Below, in pieces: positions 26,297 through 36,150 of a stretch of 64,000 bases of DNA. This stretch comes from Pseudomonas saponiphila (lineage in GTDB: Bacteria > Pseudomonadota > Gammaproteobacteria > Pseudomonadales > Pseudomonadaceae). The notes beneath the pieces were generated by a model, which was given only the letters and a program-made list of their open reading frames with translations, did not search any database and had not been told where the DNA came from. Location of the stretch: NCBI RefSeq assembly GCF_900105185.1, contig NZ_FNTJ01000001.1:4050501-4114500 (forward strand), written 5' to 3'. The number at the start of each line of letters is the position of its first letter. Positions within the stretch are counted from its first letter, which is position 1. The position numbers and the translations under genes are program-made.

Positions 26297-27097
26297 ATGC
26301 TGACCCAGACCGCCCCGCTTTCCGCCGCACCCACGACCGAAGCCAAAGCCAAAGCCGACCTGCGCGACGTGGTGATCGATATTGCCGGGCTGAACAAGTT
26401 CTACGGCGCCTTTCATGTACTGCACGACATCGACCTCAAAGTGCGCCAGGGCGAACGTATCGTCCTCTGCGGACCTTCCGGCTCCGGCAAATCGACCCTG
26501 ATCCGCTGCATCAACCGCCTGGAGATTGCCGAAAGGGGCCGCATCCTGGTGGACCGTACCGACCTCTCGCAAAACACCCGCGAAGCGGCGCAGGTACGCA
26601 GCCAAGTGGGCATGGTGTTTCAGCACTTCAACCTGTTTCCGCACATGAGCGTACTGGATAACTGCACCCTGGCACCGATGACAGTGCGCGGGTTGTCGCG
26701 GAAAAAGGCTGAAGAACTGGCGCGGGGGTTTCTGGCCAAGGTGGGGATTGAGAATCAGGCGGATAAGTACCCGAGCCAGCTTTCAGGTGGGCAGCAACAG
26801 CGCGTGGCGATTGCCCGGGCGTTGTGTATGGAGCCGAAGATCATGTTGTTTGATGAACCGACCTCGGCGCTGGACCCGGAGATGGTGAGTGAGGTGTTGG
26901 ATGTGATGGTGAAGCTGGCCGGGAGTGGGATGACCATGCTTTGTGTGACCCATGAGATGGGGTTTGCGCGGCAGGTGGCGGAGCGGGTGTTGTTTTTGGA
27001 TGGGGGGCGCATTGTTGAAGACTCGCCGCCTGAAGAGTTCTTCGGGGCGCCAAAGAGCCCGAGGGCTAAGGCGTTTCTTGCGCAGATTGTGCATTGA
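26297..27097 (+). CDS. Polar amino acid ABC transporter ATP-binding protein
   Basis: 266 aa. Walker [11 protein letters not shown]-loop VFQHFNLFP, signature LSGGQQQR, Walker [14 protein letters not shown], switch His in CVTHEMGF. The start at 26297 is chosen because GGAG lies 8 nt upstream; the longer frame begins inside the oxidase gene. It has an N-terminal extension of ~25 residues before the ATPase core. From about 26690 onward, third positions shift towards G and T compared with the C-rich first half. Confidence 0.88.
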   Translation: MLTQTAPLSAAPTTEAKAKADLRDVVIDIAGLNKFYGAFHVLHDIDLKVRQGERIVLCGPSGSGKSTLIRCINRLEIAERGRILVDRTDLSQNTREAAQVRSQVGMVFQHFNLFPHMSVLDNCTLAPMTVRGLSRKKAEELARGFLAKVGIENQADKYPSQLSGGQQQRVAIARALCMEPKIMLFDEPTSALDPEMVSEVLDVMVKLAGSGMTMLCVTHEMGFARQVAERVLFLDGGRIVEDSPPEEFFGAPKSPRAKAFLAQIVH

Positions 27098-27104
27098 GAT
27101 TGGG

Positions 27105-27340
27105 GGCATATCCGTTGCTGCGGTAACGGCCACTTATGGTTTCGCTCTTACAGCGAGTCACTTTGAAAAGCCCAAAGTAACCAAAGGCTCCTGCCCCTCC
27201 ACTCGGTGCCCCTCCACTCGGTGCCTCGCCTAGGCTCGGCATGCCCTCTCTCCGGCCATCGTGTCTAAGGGGGCAGGCAGATCAAAAGCCAGAGCAAGAG
27301 CAAAAGCAGACGGCGGCCTACCGACCGGCCTGTTTTATTG
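27105..27340 (+). repeat. Dispersed repeat family E, copy 3
   Basis: Starts CATATCCGTTGCTGCGGTAA, then GGTTTCGCTCTTACAGCGAG and TCACTTTGAAAAGCCC, and ends around GATCAAAAGCCAGAGCAAG. It contains an internal direct repeat CCCTCCACTCGGTGCC. Same orientation as copy 1. Confidence 0.65.
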
Positions 27341-27760
27341 CTGTTTGCGTTACATGTAGCCGCTGCCGAAGGCTGCGAACGACCGCGAAGCGGGCGCAGC
27401 GATCTCAAGGGAGGCTATCTATACAATTCGAACTTCGAGTGACACTCCGCGTTATCCCTCCCAGGAGTCCTGGTACCTACCAGCACAAAAAGAAGGTCCT
27501 GCACCGCACTACCTGGAGCAGCCCCTCAGTCGTCACCCATCACCAAGAATGAGCAAAGGAGCAAATCGATAGACCGAAAATATTGCGTGCTGCAATGATC
27601 ACAGCCAACAGCAAACGGCCATTAACAAGCATTCGTGACGGGCAGTTATCGGCCAGAAGCCGACATCTGAAAAGCATCGGTGTGCGCGGCTAGAGTTGGC
27701 GCTCCAGCGCGGCGCCTCGGGGTAGGAGACGCCATGCACTGTCCAGATTGCCAGCGTCTT
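27341..27760. other. Non-coding stretch with an 18-bp inverted-repeat boundary
   Basis: No convincing gene is seen. At 27647-27664 it holds TATCGGCCAGAAGCCGAC, which recurs inverted at 30692-30709 with one mismatch, flanking the following three genes. Confidence 0.5.
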
Positions 27761-28978
27761 TCAGAGGCGGTACAGACTGCCGAAGTCAGCGCCATTCATA
27801 GGCGTGCTGTGCGAGCCGGTCATCGGCAAACCCTGGGACCATCCTGCCGCCAAGGCCTGCACGTCACGCAAGGGATCGGACGCCTTGGCGCGTTCATTGC
27901 GAATGCGGCAGGTTTCAGGATCAGTGGCAAACAGACCACGAGCGAAGACTCGACCCTGCTCGGCCAGCTTGGCTGTCTTGGGCCCGCGGATCTTCGCGAA
28001 GCGCAGCAAGGCTTCATCAAGGCCGCTCGTTCCTTCCAGGCATCTAGCAAGGTGCCAAGCGTCTTCCAGCGCCTGACAAGCGCCCTGGCCCGATGTCGGC
28101 AACGGCGCGTGCGCCGCATCTCCCACCAGCAGCACATTAGCCCGGCTCCATGTGTGCAGCGCCTCCAAATCGTGCACGGCAATCATTCGGATGGCGTGCG
28201 CCGGCGTCGCCTGGATGACACGGGCGATAGGCTCCGGCCATCCCGCGAACAGATCCTCAATCTCCTTGCGCATCTCGGCTGCGGGCGTCGCCCCTGACAA
28301 TGGTCGCGCCTGCGCCGCTGCCCAGTAGACCAACTCTGGCCGGACCGCCACGCAACCGAAGCGATTGCCCGCCCCCCAGTAATCCTGAATTGCTACATCG
28401 CCCAGCAACGCACTCTCCCCTTGCGCCACACCTATCCAGTTCACAAATCCCTGATAAACCGGCGTGTTGTCCCCCGCAACGAACTCGCGTGCCACCGACC
28501 CCATACGGCCATCGGCGCCGATAAGCAGATCTGGACAGATACTCACCCCGTTCTCGAAGCGCGCCACCGCTTTGCCGTTGGCCTCCAGATCAATCCCCAC
28601 CGCCCGATGCCCGAACTCCACCGGGATTCCGGCCTGTGCCGCATGGTTCAGCAGCACTGCCTGCAAGTCCCTCCGCAAAATGGTATGAGTCGGATATCCC
28701 ATTGTCTGGTCCAGCAGCGCGATATCGATGCCCCCCAACGAATTGCCCGCAGCGTCCTGGCGGCGCACTACCAGCGGCCGACCACCCGCTGCCGCGATGT
28801 CTTGGAGGAGGCCCAGTTCCTCCAGCACAAAGCCTGCGTTGGGCCAGAGCGTCACGCCTGCCCCCATGGTCGCTGGCCCCGCTCGGCGCTCATATACCCG
28901 GGGAGTGTGTCCCTGCTTGCGCAAGGCAAGCGCCACGCTCAACCCCGCAATTCCGCCGCCAAGTATTCCGATTTCCAC
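27761..28978 (-). CDS. FAD-dependent monooxygenase (p-hydroxybenzoate hydroxylase-like)
   Basis: 405 aa, FAD_binding_3 family. N-terminal dinucleotide fold GILGGGIAGLSVALALRKQG, NADPH/FAD motif LLIGADGRMGSV (residues ~155) and FAD ribityl motif LLVGDAAHAPLPTSGQG (~290). Start GTG at 28978 is preferred: AGGAGAG lies 7 nt upstream and it puts the Rossmann fold at the N-terminus; an ATG at 29014 also exists. These enzymes hydroxylate aromatic or related compounds; the substrate is not predictable. It diverges from a LysR regulator that probably controls it. Confidence 0.82.
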   Translation of the reverse strand: MEIGILGGGIAGLSVALALRKQGHTPRVYERRAGPATMGAGVTLWPNAGFVLEELGLLQDIAAAGGRPLVVRRQDAAGNSLGGIDIALLDQTMGYPTHTILRRDLQAVLLNHAAQAGIPVEFGHRAVGIDLEANGKAVARFENGVSICPDLLIGADGRMGSVAREFVAGDNTPVYQGFVNWIGVAQGESALLGDVAIQDYWGAGNRFGCVAVRPELVYWAAAQARPLSGATPAAEMRKEIEDLFAGWPEPIARVIQATPAHAIRMIAVHDLEALHTWSRANVLLVGDAAHAPLPTSGQGACQALEDAWHLARCLEGTSGLDEALLRFAKIRGPKTAKLAEQGRVFARGLFATDPETCRIRNERAKASDPLRDVQALAAGWSQGLPMTGSHSTPMNGADFGSLYRL

Positions 28979-29113
28979 GCTGGCTCTCCTATTCAATCCG
29001 TCCCGACGCGCCATCGGCGACAGCCCATCGGACGAGACGGCATCTTAGATTCCGTCAATGTGGAGAACCATTATGTAAAAATGGGCAACTTTAATACCTT
29101 AATCGGGATAATC

Positions 29114-30031
29114 ATGCGCAATGCCCTCGACCTGAACACCGTCCGTGTATACGTGACGGTCGTCGATGCACAAAGCTTTGCAGGCGCGGCGCGCCTACTG
29201 TCCCTGCCATCCTCTAACGTCAGCCGCCACGTCGCCTCGTTGGAACGCAGATTGGGCGTCCGCTTGCTGGAGCGCAGTACTCGCCACCTGCGCATGACTG
29301 AAGCCGGCAGACTTCTCTATGAACGTGCAAAACCTTTGCTCGAGTCCTTGCTCTCCACTGAGGAAGAACTTGGCGCGGTGCAACGTGAACTGCGGGGGCC
29401 CCTGAGGATGTGCATGCCAGGCGAAGCGCCAAGGCTGCTAGCCCCAATCCTGGCCGAATTCTGTAGCCTCCATCCCGGCATCGAGCTGGAGTGCGACACG
29501 CGCCTGACCGGTATAGAAGCGCTCCGGGAAGACGTGGACCTCTCCATCCTCTTCCATCGTGGGCGCCAGGATGACAGCACCATTATCACCCGCGAACTCG
29601 CGACGCTCCCCAGCATTGTGGTCGCGGCCCCCGCTCTGTTAGCCAAAACGGGAACCCCGCGCCAAGTGCGCGAACTAGAGTCCTTGCCGTGCATTACTAC
29701 ACTGAGCGCATTGAAGGGCCAGCCCTGGCAGTTTCTCGACGCCACAGGCGAAATCGTGAAGGTATCTGTGCGTAGCCGCTATCGTGTCAACAGCGGAGAA
29801 CTTGCGTTGGCGGGCGCGCGGCAAGGTATCGGTTTCGCGATAGTGGCAGCCTATCCATGCCAGGAAGACCTTGCCGCGGGCCGATTGCGGGAAGTGTCGC
29901 TGGACCTGCGCCCTGCACCGATGCAATTGCTTGGCGCGTACAGCCACCGGCATTCCGTGACTGCACGGGTTCGCGCGTTGCTGGAGTTTATACAACTGCG
30001 GTTGGAACGAGTTGGGAGCGGCTCAAGATAA
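29114..30031 (+). CDS. LysR-family transcriptional regulator
   Basis: 305 aa. N-terminal winged helix (residues ~1-60: LNTVRVYVTVVDAQSFAGAA, SNVSRHVASLERRLGVRLL) and a C-terminal periplasmic-binding-like effector domain (~90-295). Start 29114 gives the canonical spacing of the HTH. A 135-bp divergent intergenic region separates it from the monooxygenase, the usual arrangement for LysR control of its target. Confidence 0.85.
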   Translation: MRNALDLNTVRVYVTVVDAQSFAGAARLLSLPSSNVSRHVASLERRLGVRLLERSTRHLRMTEAGRLLYERAKPLLESLLSTEEELGAVQRELRGPLRMCMPGEAPRLLAPILAEFCSLHPGIELECDTRLTGIEALREDVDLSILFHRGRQDDSTIITRELATLPSIVVAAPALLAKTGTPRQVRELESLPCITTLSALKGQPWQFLDATGEIVKVSVRSRYRVNSGELALAGARQGIGFAIVAAYPCQEDLAAGRLREVSLDLRPAPMQLLGAYSHRHSVTARVRALLEFIQLRLERVGSGSR

Positions 30032-30235
30032 AAGTCGAACTGAGGGCAGCGTCCGAATAGCCGAGGTCCTGCCCCGGGTCGTTTTCTGCCGTTCCTGTAT
30101 GACTGCAATTGGCTGATAGCTGCCCCTGAGGAAGGGCTGCAAACGGCCATGAGCGGACAGCGCTTACCTAGAGCTTTGCACGGTAAAAATACTCTAGTAG
30201 CCTGCCGAACAAACTTCGCTCCTGGCCCTCAACAT

Positions 30236-30664
30236 ATGCTCCCTTCCGACATCGAAGAATGGCTCCAATCTAACTCTTCCTCTGGCTATAGAGCACATTT
30301 GCTAGCTCACCAAGCTGACGTCTCGTTTTACGTCACCAAGTTGGAAATCGAGGGTACTGAGCTAGCCGATCTTTATTTTCGTCACGGCGCAATGCCTGTT
30401 CGGGGATGGTATGAGTTGATCGAAATAGATCAGGTTGAGCAGATGACTACCTATGCGATCAACGAGCTTGGAGTACCAGTTGGTTATCTGGCTCTTACCG
30501 GAGTAGTGGGGCAAGGCATCGTGCTCTACCATCGCTCATCCCAAGCTGTGTTTGATGTAGAGTTCGGTCAGTTCGACCTTCTTCTAAAGGGCGAATTAGC
30601 ACCTATCGCAACTACCTTTAGTGGCTTCCTCCGGTGGTGTCGTGACCGCGATCAGGACGACTAA
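30236..30664 (+). CDS. Hypothetical protein, possibly immunity-like
   Basis: 142 aa, not recognised with confidence. Acidic, no signal peptide or membrane segment. Sequence features include LPSDIEEWLQSNS at the start and ATTFSGFLRWCRDRDQDD at the end; the ending and size are reminiscent of SMI1/KNR4 (SUKH) domain proteins but this is weak. Codon use is more A/T-rich than neighbouring core genes, which suggests acquisition. An in-frame ATG at 30149 is an alternative start. It lies just inside the right copy of the 18-bp inverted repeat. Confidence 0.5.
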   Translation: MLPSDIEEWLQSNSSSGYRAHLLAHQADVSFYVTKLEIEGTELADLYFRHGAMPVRGWYELIEIDQVEQMTTYAINELGVPVGYLALTGVVGQGIVLYHRSSQAVFDVEFGQFDLLLKGELAPIATTFSGFLRWCRDRDQDD

Positions 30665-30691
30665 AGCAATGGGGAGCGGAATTAGTTTTTC

Positions 30692-30709
30692 GTCCGCTTC
30701 TGGCCGATA
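30692..30709 (-). repeat. 18-bp inverted repeat, right copy
   Basis: GTCCGCTTCTGGCCGATA is the reverse complement of the left copy at 27647-27664 with one mismatch. Confidence 0.55.
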
Positions 30710-31056
30710 GCTTCTCTCATACACGCCTGAAAAAACAGAACGCGATTTACCTTACCGCAGCCATTGCTGCCGCTAGACACACCCACTCAAACATCCCCTC
30801 CAATCCACCGTTGCTGGTCCCCATTCCCCGCCCCTATAGTTCCCCCTCGCAGCAACATCCGCGACGACCTTGGCCGGTCGAATTACAACGCAGCATCAGC
30901 GTCCACAACACCTTTGCAGTCGCCTTTCCGGTGCCCGCGACAGGATGTTATGACGGCTGTGCGCGGTGATTCTCCGGTCGTCATAGGCGCGTACAGCGGT
31001 CATTTTCTTCGTCGTCGGCAACTCAGGTGATTGCTCCATAAACAGGAGCTGTACCG
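30710..31056. other. Intergenic stretch without recognised gene
   Basis: No credible ORF or RNA is visible. The last ~20 bases hold the AGGAG ribosome site of the next gene. Confidence 0.4.
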
Positions 31057-31338
31057 ATGATTGACCAGCCACTCTCGCGCTTTACCGCCGTCGACACCCA
31101 CGACGCCAACCAAGCCGTTTTCTACCTCGACACCCAAGCCTCTCTGAGCGATCTGGCCAGCAGTGCTGCCCATCGTTTCACTGTGGTGCGGGATCTGATG
31201 GACACGCTGTCCACGCTTAACCTGAAAGACATTGCCGACTGCGACCTGACGCGGGTCACCCGAGGGGTGCATCTGCTCACCCGGGAGGGTTGCGCGGTGC
31301 TGGAGGTGATTCAGTGGCGAACAGCGCAAGAGGCCTGA
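31057..31338 (+). CDS. Small DUF6124-like protein
   Basis: 93 aa, cytoplasmic. The start at 31057 has AGGAG 8 nt upstream. It matches the style of small Pseudomonas DUF6124 proteins (FxLDTxAxLxDLAxxAxxR near residues 22-40; residue pattern from memory). Function unknown. It is monocistronic and followed by dispersed repeats. Confidence 0.6.
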   Translation: MIDQPLSRFTAVDTHDANQAVFYLDTQASLSDLASSAAHRFTVVRDLMDTLSTLNLKDIADCDLTRVTRGVHLLTREGCAVLEVIQWRTAQEA

Positions 31339-31371
31339 AGGCCATTGAACTCAACCAGCGCGTAAAACGCG

Positions 31372-31806
31372 CATGGCTTTGCTTTGGCTTTTGATTTTCC
31401 TGGCTATTCAGGAAGCCGAGCGCAGGCGTCAGCAAGGGCTGATGTATGGCTTATGGGCCAATTCGCCGGCAAGCCGGCTCCTACGAAAGCGCGTAAAACG
31501 CGCTCGGTTTTGCTTTGGCTTTTGATCTTGCTCTTGATCTTGATCTTCCTGCCCCCTCCAGAAGGCCGAACGCAGGCGTTGCGCAGGGGGCAGCTCGGCA
31601 TGGATGCCGAGCTAGCCGCCACCAGGCCATGGATGGCCTGTGGCGGCGGGCCCCCGGAGCAATGCCGGAGTGAGGGAACGCCGAGCCTAGGCGAGGCGCC
31701 GGATGCGGGGGCAGGAGCGTTTTGCTTACTTTTGCGCTGTTCAAAAGTGAGTCGCTGTAAGAGCGAAACCCTAAGCGGCCGTGACCGCAGCAACGGATAT
31801 GTCCAC
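31372..31806 (-). repeat. Dispersed repeat family E, copy 4, with an internal single REP
   Basis: Contains TTTGGCTTTTGATCTTGC, CTCGGCATGGATGCCGAGCT (an internal palindrome), GGCGAGGCGCC and AGTGAGTCGCTGTAAGAGCG, and ends GCAACGGATATGTCC. A single REP (CGCCGGCAAGCCGGCTCCTAC) lies at 31465-31485. The family signature is in the same orientation as copies 2 and 5. Confidence 0.65.
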
Positions 31807-31975
31807 AAAACCGTATGCAGCCAGGTGAAAAGCATCGGCAGGTTTGGCGAGGACTGCGTCCTCGTGCGCAGCCTCGCTGCGCTCGACAGCGGCTACAGGT
31901 TTCGACGGTCAGGGCCATCAGGAAACTGGCTGGACTGATCTAGCCCTTCAGCCTTCATCTATTGAGGAGATCCCC

Positions 31976-32377
31976 ATGCACTATCCCATCTGCATCGAAT
32001 GGGGCGACGAACACACCGCCACCGGCATCCAGATTCCCGACATTCCCGGCGCCGTCACCGCCGGCGAAACCTTCGAAACCGCCTACAGTGCCGCCATCGA
32101 GATTGCCCACGTCATGCTAAAAGAGCTGGCCCGTGCGGGGCACGCCATTCCCCTGCCCTCTCCCATCCGCAAGCACCGCGCCAACCCCGATTTCGAGGGC
32201 ATGGGCTGGGGCATGCTGGATATCGATATCGCGCCTTACCTGGGCAAGACCGAGAAGGTCAACGTGACCCTGCCGGGTTATGTCATCCAGCAGATCGACC
32301 GCTTTGTCCGCGAGCACAACATCAAGAGCCGGTCGTCCTTCCTGGCCGATGCCGCGCTGGAAAAGCTCGGGCGCTGA
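31976..32377 (+). CDS. hicB: HicB-like antitoxin, without adjacent HicA
   Basis: 133 aa. The N-terminal HicB_like partial RNase H fold (residues ~1-80: MHYPICIEWGDEHTATGIQI, PGAVTAGETFETAYSAAIE) is followed by a C-terminal ribbon-helix-helix (NVTLPGYVIQQIDRFVREH, residues ~96-114). Start 31976 has GAGGAG 6 nt upstream. HicB normally neutralises the mRNA-cleaving toxin HicA encoded next to it. No HicA-like GSHH motif is found in the 170 bp upstream or downstream, so this is an orphan copy, perhaps acting as a repressor only. Confidence 0.8.
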   Translation: MHYPICIEWGDEHTATGIQIPDIPGAVTAGETFETAYSAAIEIAHVMLKELARAGHAIPLPSPIRKHRANPDFEGMGWGMLDIDIAPYLGKTEKVNVTLPGYVIQQIDRFVREHNIKSRSSFLADAALEKLGR

Positions 32378-32532
32378 AAGCGGCTGCAGAGGGCTGGCCG
32401 AGCGGAGTGAGGCCGGTTGGGGTTGCTGCGCAACCCAGCGGGAGCAAGCTCCCTCGCCACAGGGGGTGTGGCCTGCCAAATGGTGGGGGCTGACAGAGGG
32501 AAGACTCCAGCCTCAGCGGCCGTAGCTCCCTT

Positions 32533-33503
32533 TCATGCAATGACCCGAGCCAACCGCACCGCCACACTCACCGCCTGCTCCGCACTGACCACATTGGTGA
32601 ACCCCATCACCAACCCCTGCCTACCCCCGTCCCCCAGATACCACTGCGACAGCGGCTCAACCGCAATCCCCACCTCCCGAGCCCGCCGCGCAATCTGCAC
32701 ATCGTCCCCCTCCCCCAGCCCAGCCACCACATGCATGCCCCCTGCCTGCGGATCAATCTGCAACCGCCCACCCACCTGCTGGTGCAACGCCTCCACCAGC
32801 CACTGCCGCCGACGCGCATACAGGCCACGCATTTTGTTCAGGTGCCGGGCAAAGTGCCCCTCGTTGAGAAAGGCCGCGACCGTTGCCTGCTGCAGGTGCG
32901 GGCAGTGGTTGTGCAAACGATCCGCCTGGCGGGCGAACGCTGCGGTCTGTTCGGCGGGCACCACCAGGTAGGCCAGGCGCAGCCCTGGAAACAGGACTTT
33001 GCTGAAGGTACCGGTGTAGAGCACGCGGCCCTGCTGGTCGAGGCTCTTGAGGGCCGGCAAGGGCTTGCCCTGGTAGCGATATTCGCTGTCGTAGTCGTCC
33101 TCGATGATCCAGCTGCCTTGGCGGTTGGCCCAGTCCAGCAGGGCCAGGCGCCGCGGCAAGGACAGCGACACCCCCAGCGGGCTCTGGTGGGTCGGGGTGA
33201 CCACGGCGAAACCGGCCTCCGGGGCGCGGGCGATGCCTTGCGCCACGTCCAGGCCCTGATCGTCCACGGGCACCGGCACCAGTTGCGCGCCAGCTTCCAG
33301 CAGCGCGTTCCTGGCCATGAAGTAACCGGGCTCTTCCAGCCAGCAGGTGGCGCCCGGGCCCATCAGCGTGTGGCTGATCAGGTCGAGGCAGGCGCGGTAG
33401 CCGGCGCAGACGAAAATCTGTTCCGGGTGGCAGTTGATGCCCCGGGAAATCCCCAGGTAGGTGGCAATGGCCGCCCGCAACGGGGCGTAGCCGCGCGCGT
33501 CCG
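32533..33503 (-). pseudogene. MocR-type regulator, 3' part (aminotransferase domain), split by IS21 element
   Basis: Encodes the PLP-binding class I/II aminotransferase-like domain of a MocR/PdxR regulator: RGYAPLRAAIATYLGISRG, IIEDDYDSEYRY and the PLP-Lys segment LYTGTFSKVLFPGLRLAYL. The upstream part is at 36145-36583. Removing the insertion and one 6-bp repeat joins YPD to ARGYAPLR in frame and gives one 467-aa protein. The intact gene diverged from the GNAT/reductase/AhpD operon. Confidence 0.9.
33498..33503 (+). repeat. Target-site duplication, left copy
   Basis: CGTCCG immediately left of the IS terminus, repeated at 36145-36150. Confidence 0.85.
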
Positions 33504-33596
33504 TGCGGATTTCGGTGAACGTGACCGAGCGTTTCGCTAATACGTGACCGGTGCTTCCACCCCGGTTGCGCGGGTTCTGGATTGTAATCGCATCGG

Positions 33597-34346
33597 TCAC
33601 GATGCGGCTTGTTCCTCGGCTTTTTTTCGGCGCAGCGACTCGCCTTTCATCGTCAGTCGGTAGGCGTTGTGCACCAGGCGGTCGAGGATGGCATCGGCCA
33701 GGGTCGGGTCGTTGATCCAGCCGTGCCAGTGCTCGATGGGCAGTTGGCTCGTCAGGATGGTGGAGCGGCTGCCAGCGCGGTCGTCGATCACCTCCAGCAG
33801 GTCATGCCGGGCTCCTTCCTCCAGCGGGGCTAGCGCCCAGTCGTCCAGCACCAGGACGTCGACCTTTGCCAGCTGTTGCAGGGTACGGCCGAAGCTGCCG
33901 TCGCCATGAGCGATGCGCAGTTGTTCCAGCAGGCGCGGGGTGCGCAGGTACAGGGTGCTATAGCCCTGGCGGCAGGCCTGGTTGCCCAGGGCGCAGGCCA
34001 GCCAGGTTTTGCCGGCACCGGTCGGGCCGGTCAGCAGCAGGTTGTGCTGCTGGCGGATCCAGTCGCCACTGGCCAGGGTGGCGATCAGACGCTCGTCCAG
34101 GGCGCGTCCGGTGCGGCGGTCGAGATCTTCCAGGCAGGCGTTGGCGTACTTGAGCTTGGCCTTCTTGCGCAGCCGTACCAGGCGCTGGTTGTCACGCCAG
34201 GCCAGTTCGCGGTCGAGCAGTAGGCCGAGGCGTTCATCGAAGCTCAGGCTGTGGCTGGCCGGCAGCGTCCATTGCTCTTCCAGGGCGCGGGCCATGCCGT
34301 CCAGGCGTAGCTGGTGCAGTTGATTCAGGGTGTGTTGCGGCATCAT
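33597..34346 (-). CDS. istB: IS21-family ATP-binding helper protein
   Basis: 249 aa AAA+ ATPase that assists the transposase in target selection. Walker [10 protein letters not shown] (residues ~105-113), Walker [13 protein letters not shown]. The start at 34346 has GGAG 7 nt upstream; a longer frame exists but overlaps istA further. It overlaps the end of istA by 113 nt, in a different frame. Confidence 0.92.
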   Translation of the reverse strand: MMPQHTLNQLHQLRLDGMARALEEQWTLPASHSLSFDERLGLLLDRELAWRDNQRLVRLRKKAKLKYANACLEDLDRRTGRALDERLIATLASGDWIRQQHNLLLTGPTGAGKTWLACALGNQACRQGYSTLYLRTPRLLEQLRIAHGDGSFGRTLQQLAKVDVLVLDDWALAPLEEGARHDLLEVIDDRAGSRSTILTSQLPIEHWHGWINDPTLADAILDRLVHNAYRLTMKGESLRRKKAEEQAAS

Positions 34347-35919
34347 CGAACAGCTCCTGTTGCGGGGGTTGGTAGTAGTCGGCGCCACGGACGTTCTCGT
34401 GGTCGCCGGGTAAGGTCGTTTCGGCGGCACGCTGGGGCAGCGGCTGTTGATCCAGGCCTTGCTGGAGCAGGTTGCGCACGCTGCGCCCGGTGAAGGCGCG
34501 CAGGTGTACGGCACGTTCGGCAGCGGCTTCCAGGCGTGCATTGCCATAGCGCCGGGCCAGCGAGAGCAGGCCGAGGCAGGCGCGGTAGCCCATCTCCGGG
34601 TGCGGCTTGTGGGTCAGTTGGTGATCGATCAGTTGGCGCGTGTAGGGGCCGATCCGCGCGCCCCAGTCGAGCAGGCGTTGTGGCGTCCATTCGCGATGCG
34701 CCTGGTGCGCCGCGGGCATGTGCTCGCGCTGGGTACTGTAAGCGCCGCGTCGCCCCAGCAGCAGGTGGCTGGCCACCCGCCGGTTGCCATGCAGCACTTC
34801 CAGGGTGTGTGCCGTCAGTCGCACGTCCACGTTCTGCCGGGCCAGGGCGGAGGGCACGCTGTAGAAGCTGCCATTGACCTCGATGTGGTAGTCGATGCTG
34901 ACCTTGCAGCGCTTGAAGGTGGCGACCTCGTAGGGATGCACCGGCAGCGCTCGCAAGGCCGGGCGATCCAGGCGCTCGAACCAGTCGCGCCGGCAGCCAT
35001 CGAGCCGCTTGAACGGGCGCCGATTCAGATCCTCCAGCAGCTCGGCGATGGCCTGGTTAAGCGCATGCAGGCTGAAGAACTGCCGATGGCGCAGCCGCGC
35101 CATGATCCAGCGCTCGACCACCTGCACCGCCACCTCGGCCTTGGCCTTGTCCTGAGGCTTGCGTGGCCGTGCCGGCAGGATCACCGTCTGGTAATGACGC
35201 GCGCACTCCAGCGTGGCCCGGTTCAGGCCCGGCTCGTAGCGATCCGGCTGGGCGACCAGGGCGCGCGGATTGTCCGGCACAACCATTTCCGGCACGCCGC
35301 CAAAGTAGGTCAGAGCCTGGCCCAGCGAGGTCAGCCAGTCCACCTGGGTTTCGCCTGGCGTCGCGCAGGCATAGGTGTAATTCGAGGCGCCCAGGGCGGC
35401 GACGAAGATGTGCGCCCGGCGCACTTCGCCGGTGGCCGGGTCGACCACCGGCAGCGTCGGCCCGGCATAGTCGATGAATAGCTTCTCGCCCGCACGGTGC
35501 AGCTGACGCATCGAACGTTTGAGCGTCTGGGCGTAGCGCCGGTAGTGCTCGACGAACTGGGTGTAGCGGTAGGTCGGCTGGCCCGCATGCGCGGCGAGAT
35601 ATTCCTCCCACAGCAGCTGCAAGGTCACGCCCTTGCGTCGCAACTCGCGGTGGATGCTCAGCACATCGGGCAGCACTCGCTCACCGCGCGGCTTGTTCGT
35701 CGACGTCGGTGCAAACAAGGCGGCCGCCAGCGCGGCCTCGTCCATGGCCACCAGCGCCGGCCAGTCCAGCCCGGCCACCCGCGCCGCCGCGATGTACTTG
35801 CTAACCACGCCCTTGGACAGCTGCAAGGCACGGGCAATCTTCTCGTGGGACAAGCCGGCCTCAAACTTGAGGCGCAGACATTCTTTGATGTTTCGCATGG
35901 CTACTCGCGGCGCCGCCAT
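34234..35919 (-). CDS. istA: IS21-family DDE transposase
   Basis: 561 aa. N-terminal HTH (residues ~12-45, [21 protein letters not shown]), rve integrase core with the catalytic triad visible as [15 protein letters not shown] and [14 protein letters not shown], then a beta-barrel and C-terminal [11 protein letters not shown]. The frame runs ~50 residues past this usual IstA end into istB. Start 35919 follows GAGAGGAAG. No frameshift or internal stop. Confidence 0.92.
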   Translation of the reverse strand: MAAPRVAMRNIKECLRLKFEAGLSHEKIARALQLSKGVVSKYIAAARVAGLDWPALVAMDEAALAAALFAPTSTNKPRGERVLPDVLSIHRELRRKGVTLQLLWEEYLAAHAGQPTYRYTQFVEHYRRYAQTLKRSMRQLHRAGEKLFIDYAGPTLPVVDPATGEVRRAHIFVAALGASNYTYACATPGETQVDWLTSLGQALTYFGGVPEMVVPDNPRALVAQPDRYEPGLNRATLECARHYQTVILPARPRKPQDKAKAEVAVQVVERWIMARLRHRQFFSLHALNQAIAELLEDLNRRPFKRLDGCRRDWFERLDRPALRALPVHPYEVATFKRCKVSIDYHIEVNGSFYSVPSALARQNVDVRLTAHTLEVLHGNRRVASHLLLGRRGAYSTQREHMPAAHQAHREWTPQRLLDWGARIGPYTRQLIDHQLTHKPHPEMGYRACLGLLSLARRYGNARLEAAAERAVHLRAFTGRSVRNLLQQGLDQQPLPQRAAETTLPGDHENVRGADYYQPPQQELFDDAATHPESTAPATPGRHGPRPGRAMDAAGQPQPELR

Positions 35920-36144
35920 CTTCCTCTCCCGAAATCGGTCGAGGATGGCGGCGCATCAGGTCATGCGCAACGAAGGGGAAGGCTTTCGCTAAGTCGTGAC
36001 CGGCGATTTCGGTAAGCCGTGACCACCTGTTTCGGAACAGGCGGAAAATCGGTCACGTTGCTACCGAAATGAGCGGTCACGCGTTAGCGAAATGACCGGT
36101 CACGATCAACCGAAACGGCCGGTCACGGTGCTCCGAAATCCGCA

Positions 36145-36150
36145 CGTCCG
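36145..36150 (+). repeat. Target-site duplication, right copy
   Basis: CGTCCG identical to 33498-33503, directly after the IS right end. Confidence 0.85.

Larger units (their letters stand above)
33504..36144 (-). mobile_element. IS21-family insertion sequence, complete, 2641 bp
   Basis: Carries istA and istB. The ends are inverted repeats: TGCGGATTTCGG...GTGACC at 33504-33526 and its counterpart at 36121-36144 (ending CCGAAATCCGCA). They begin TG and end CA. Several GGTCAC/GTGACC copies lie inside both ends (33521, 33544, 35996, 36019, 36051, 36075, 36098), as is typical of the multiple terminal transposase sites of IS21 elements. A 6-bp CGTCCG target duplication flanks it. Both genes and both ends look intact, so the element may be active. 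Confidence 0.93.

Noticed and set aside
30764..31030. 88-codon + strand frame in the gap before the DUF6124-like gene
   Set aside because: Low-complexity Pro/Ser-rich reading without a ribosome site or any recognised motif.
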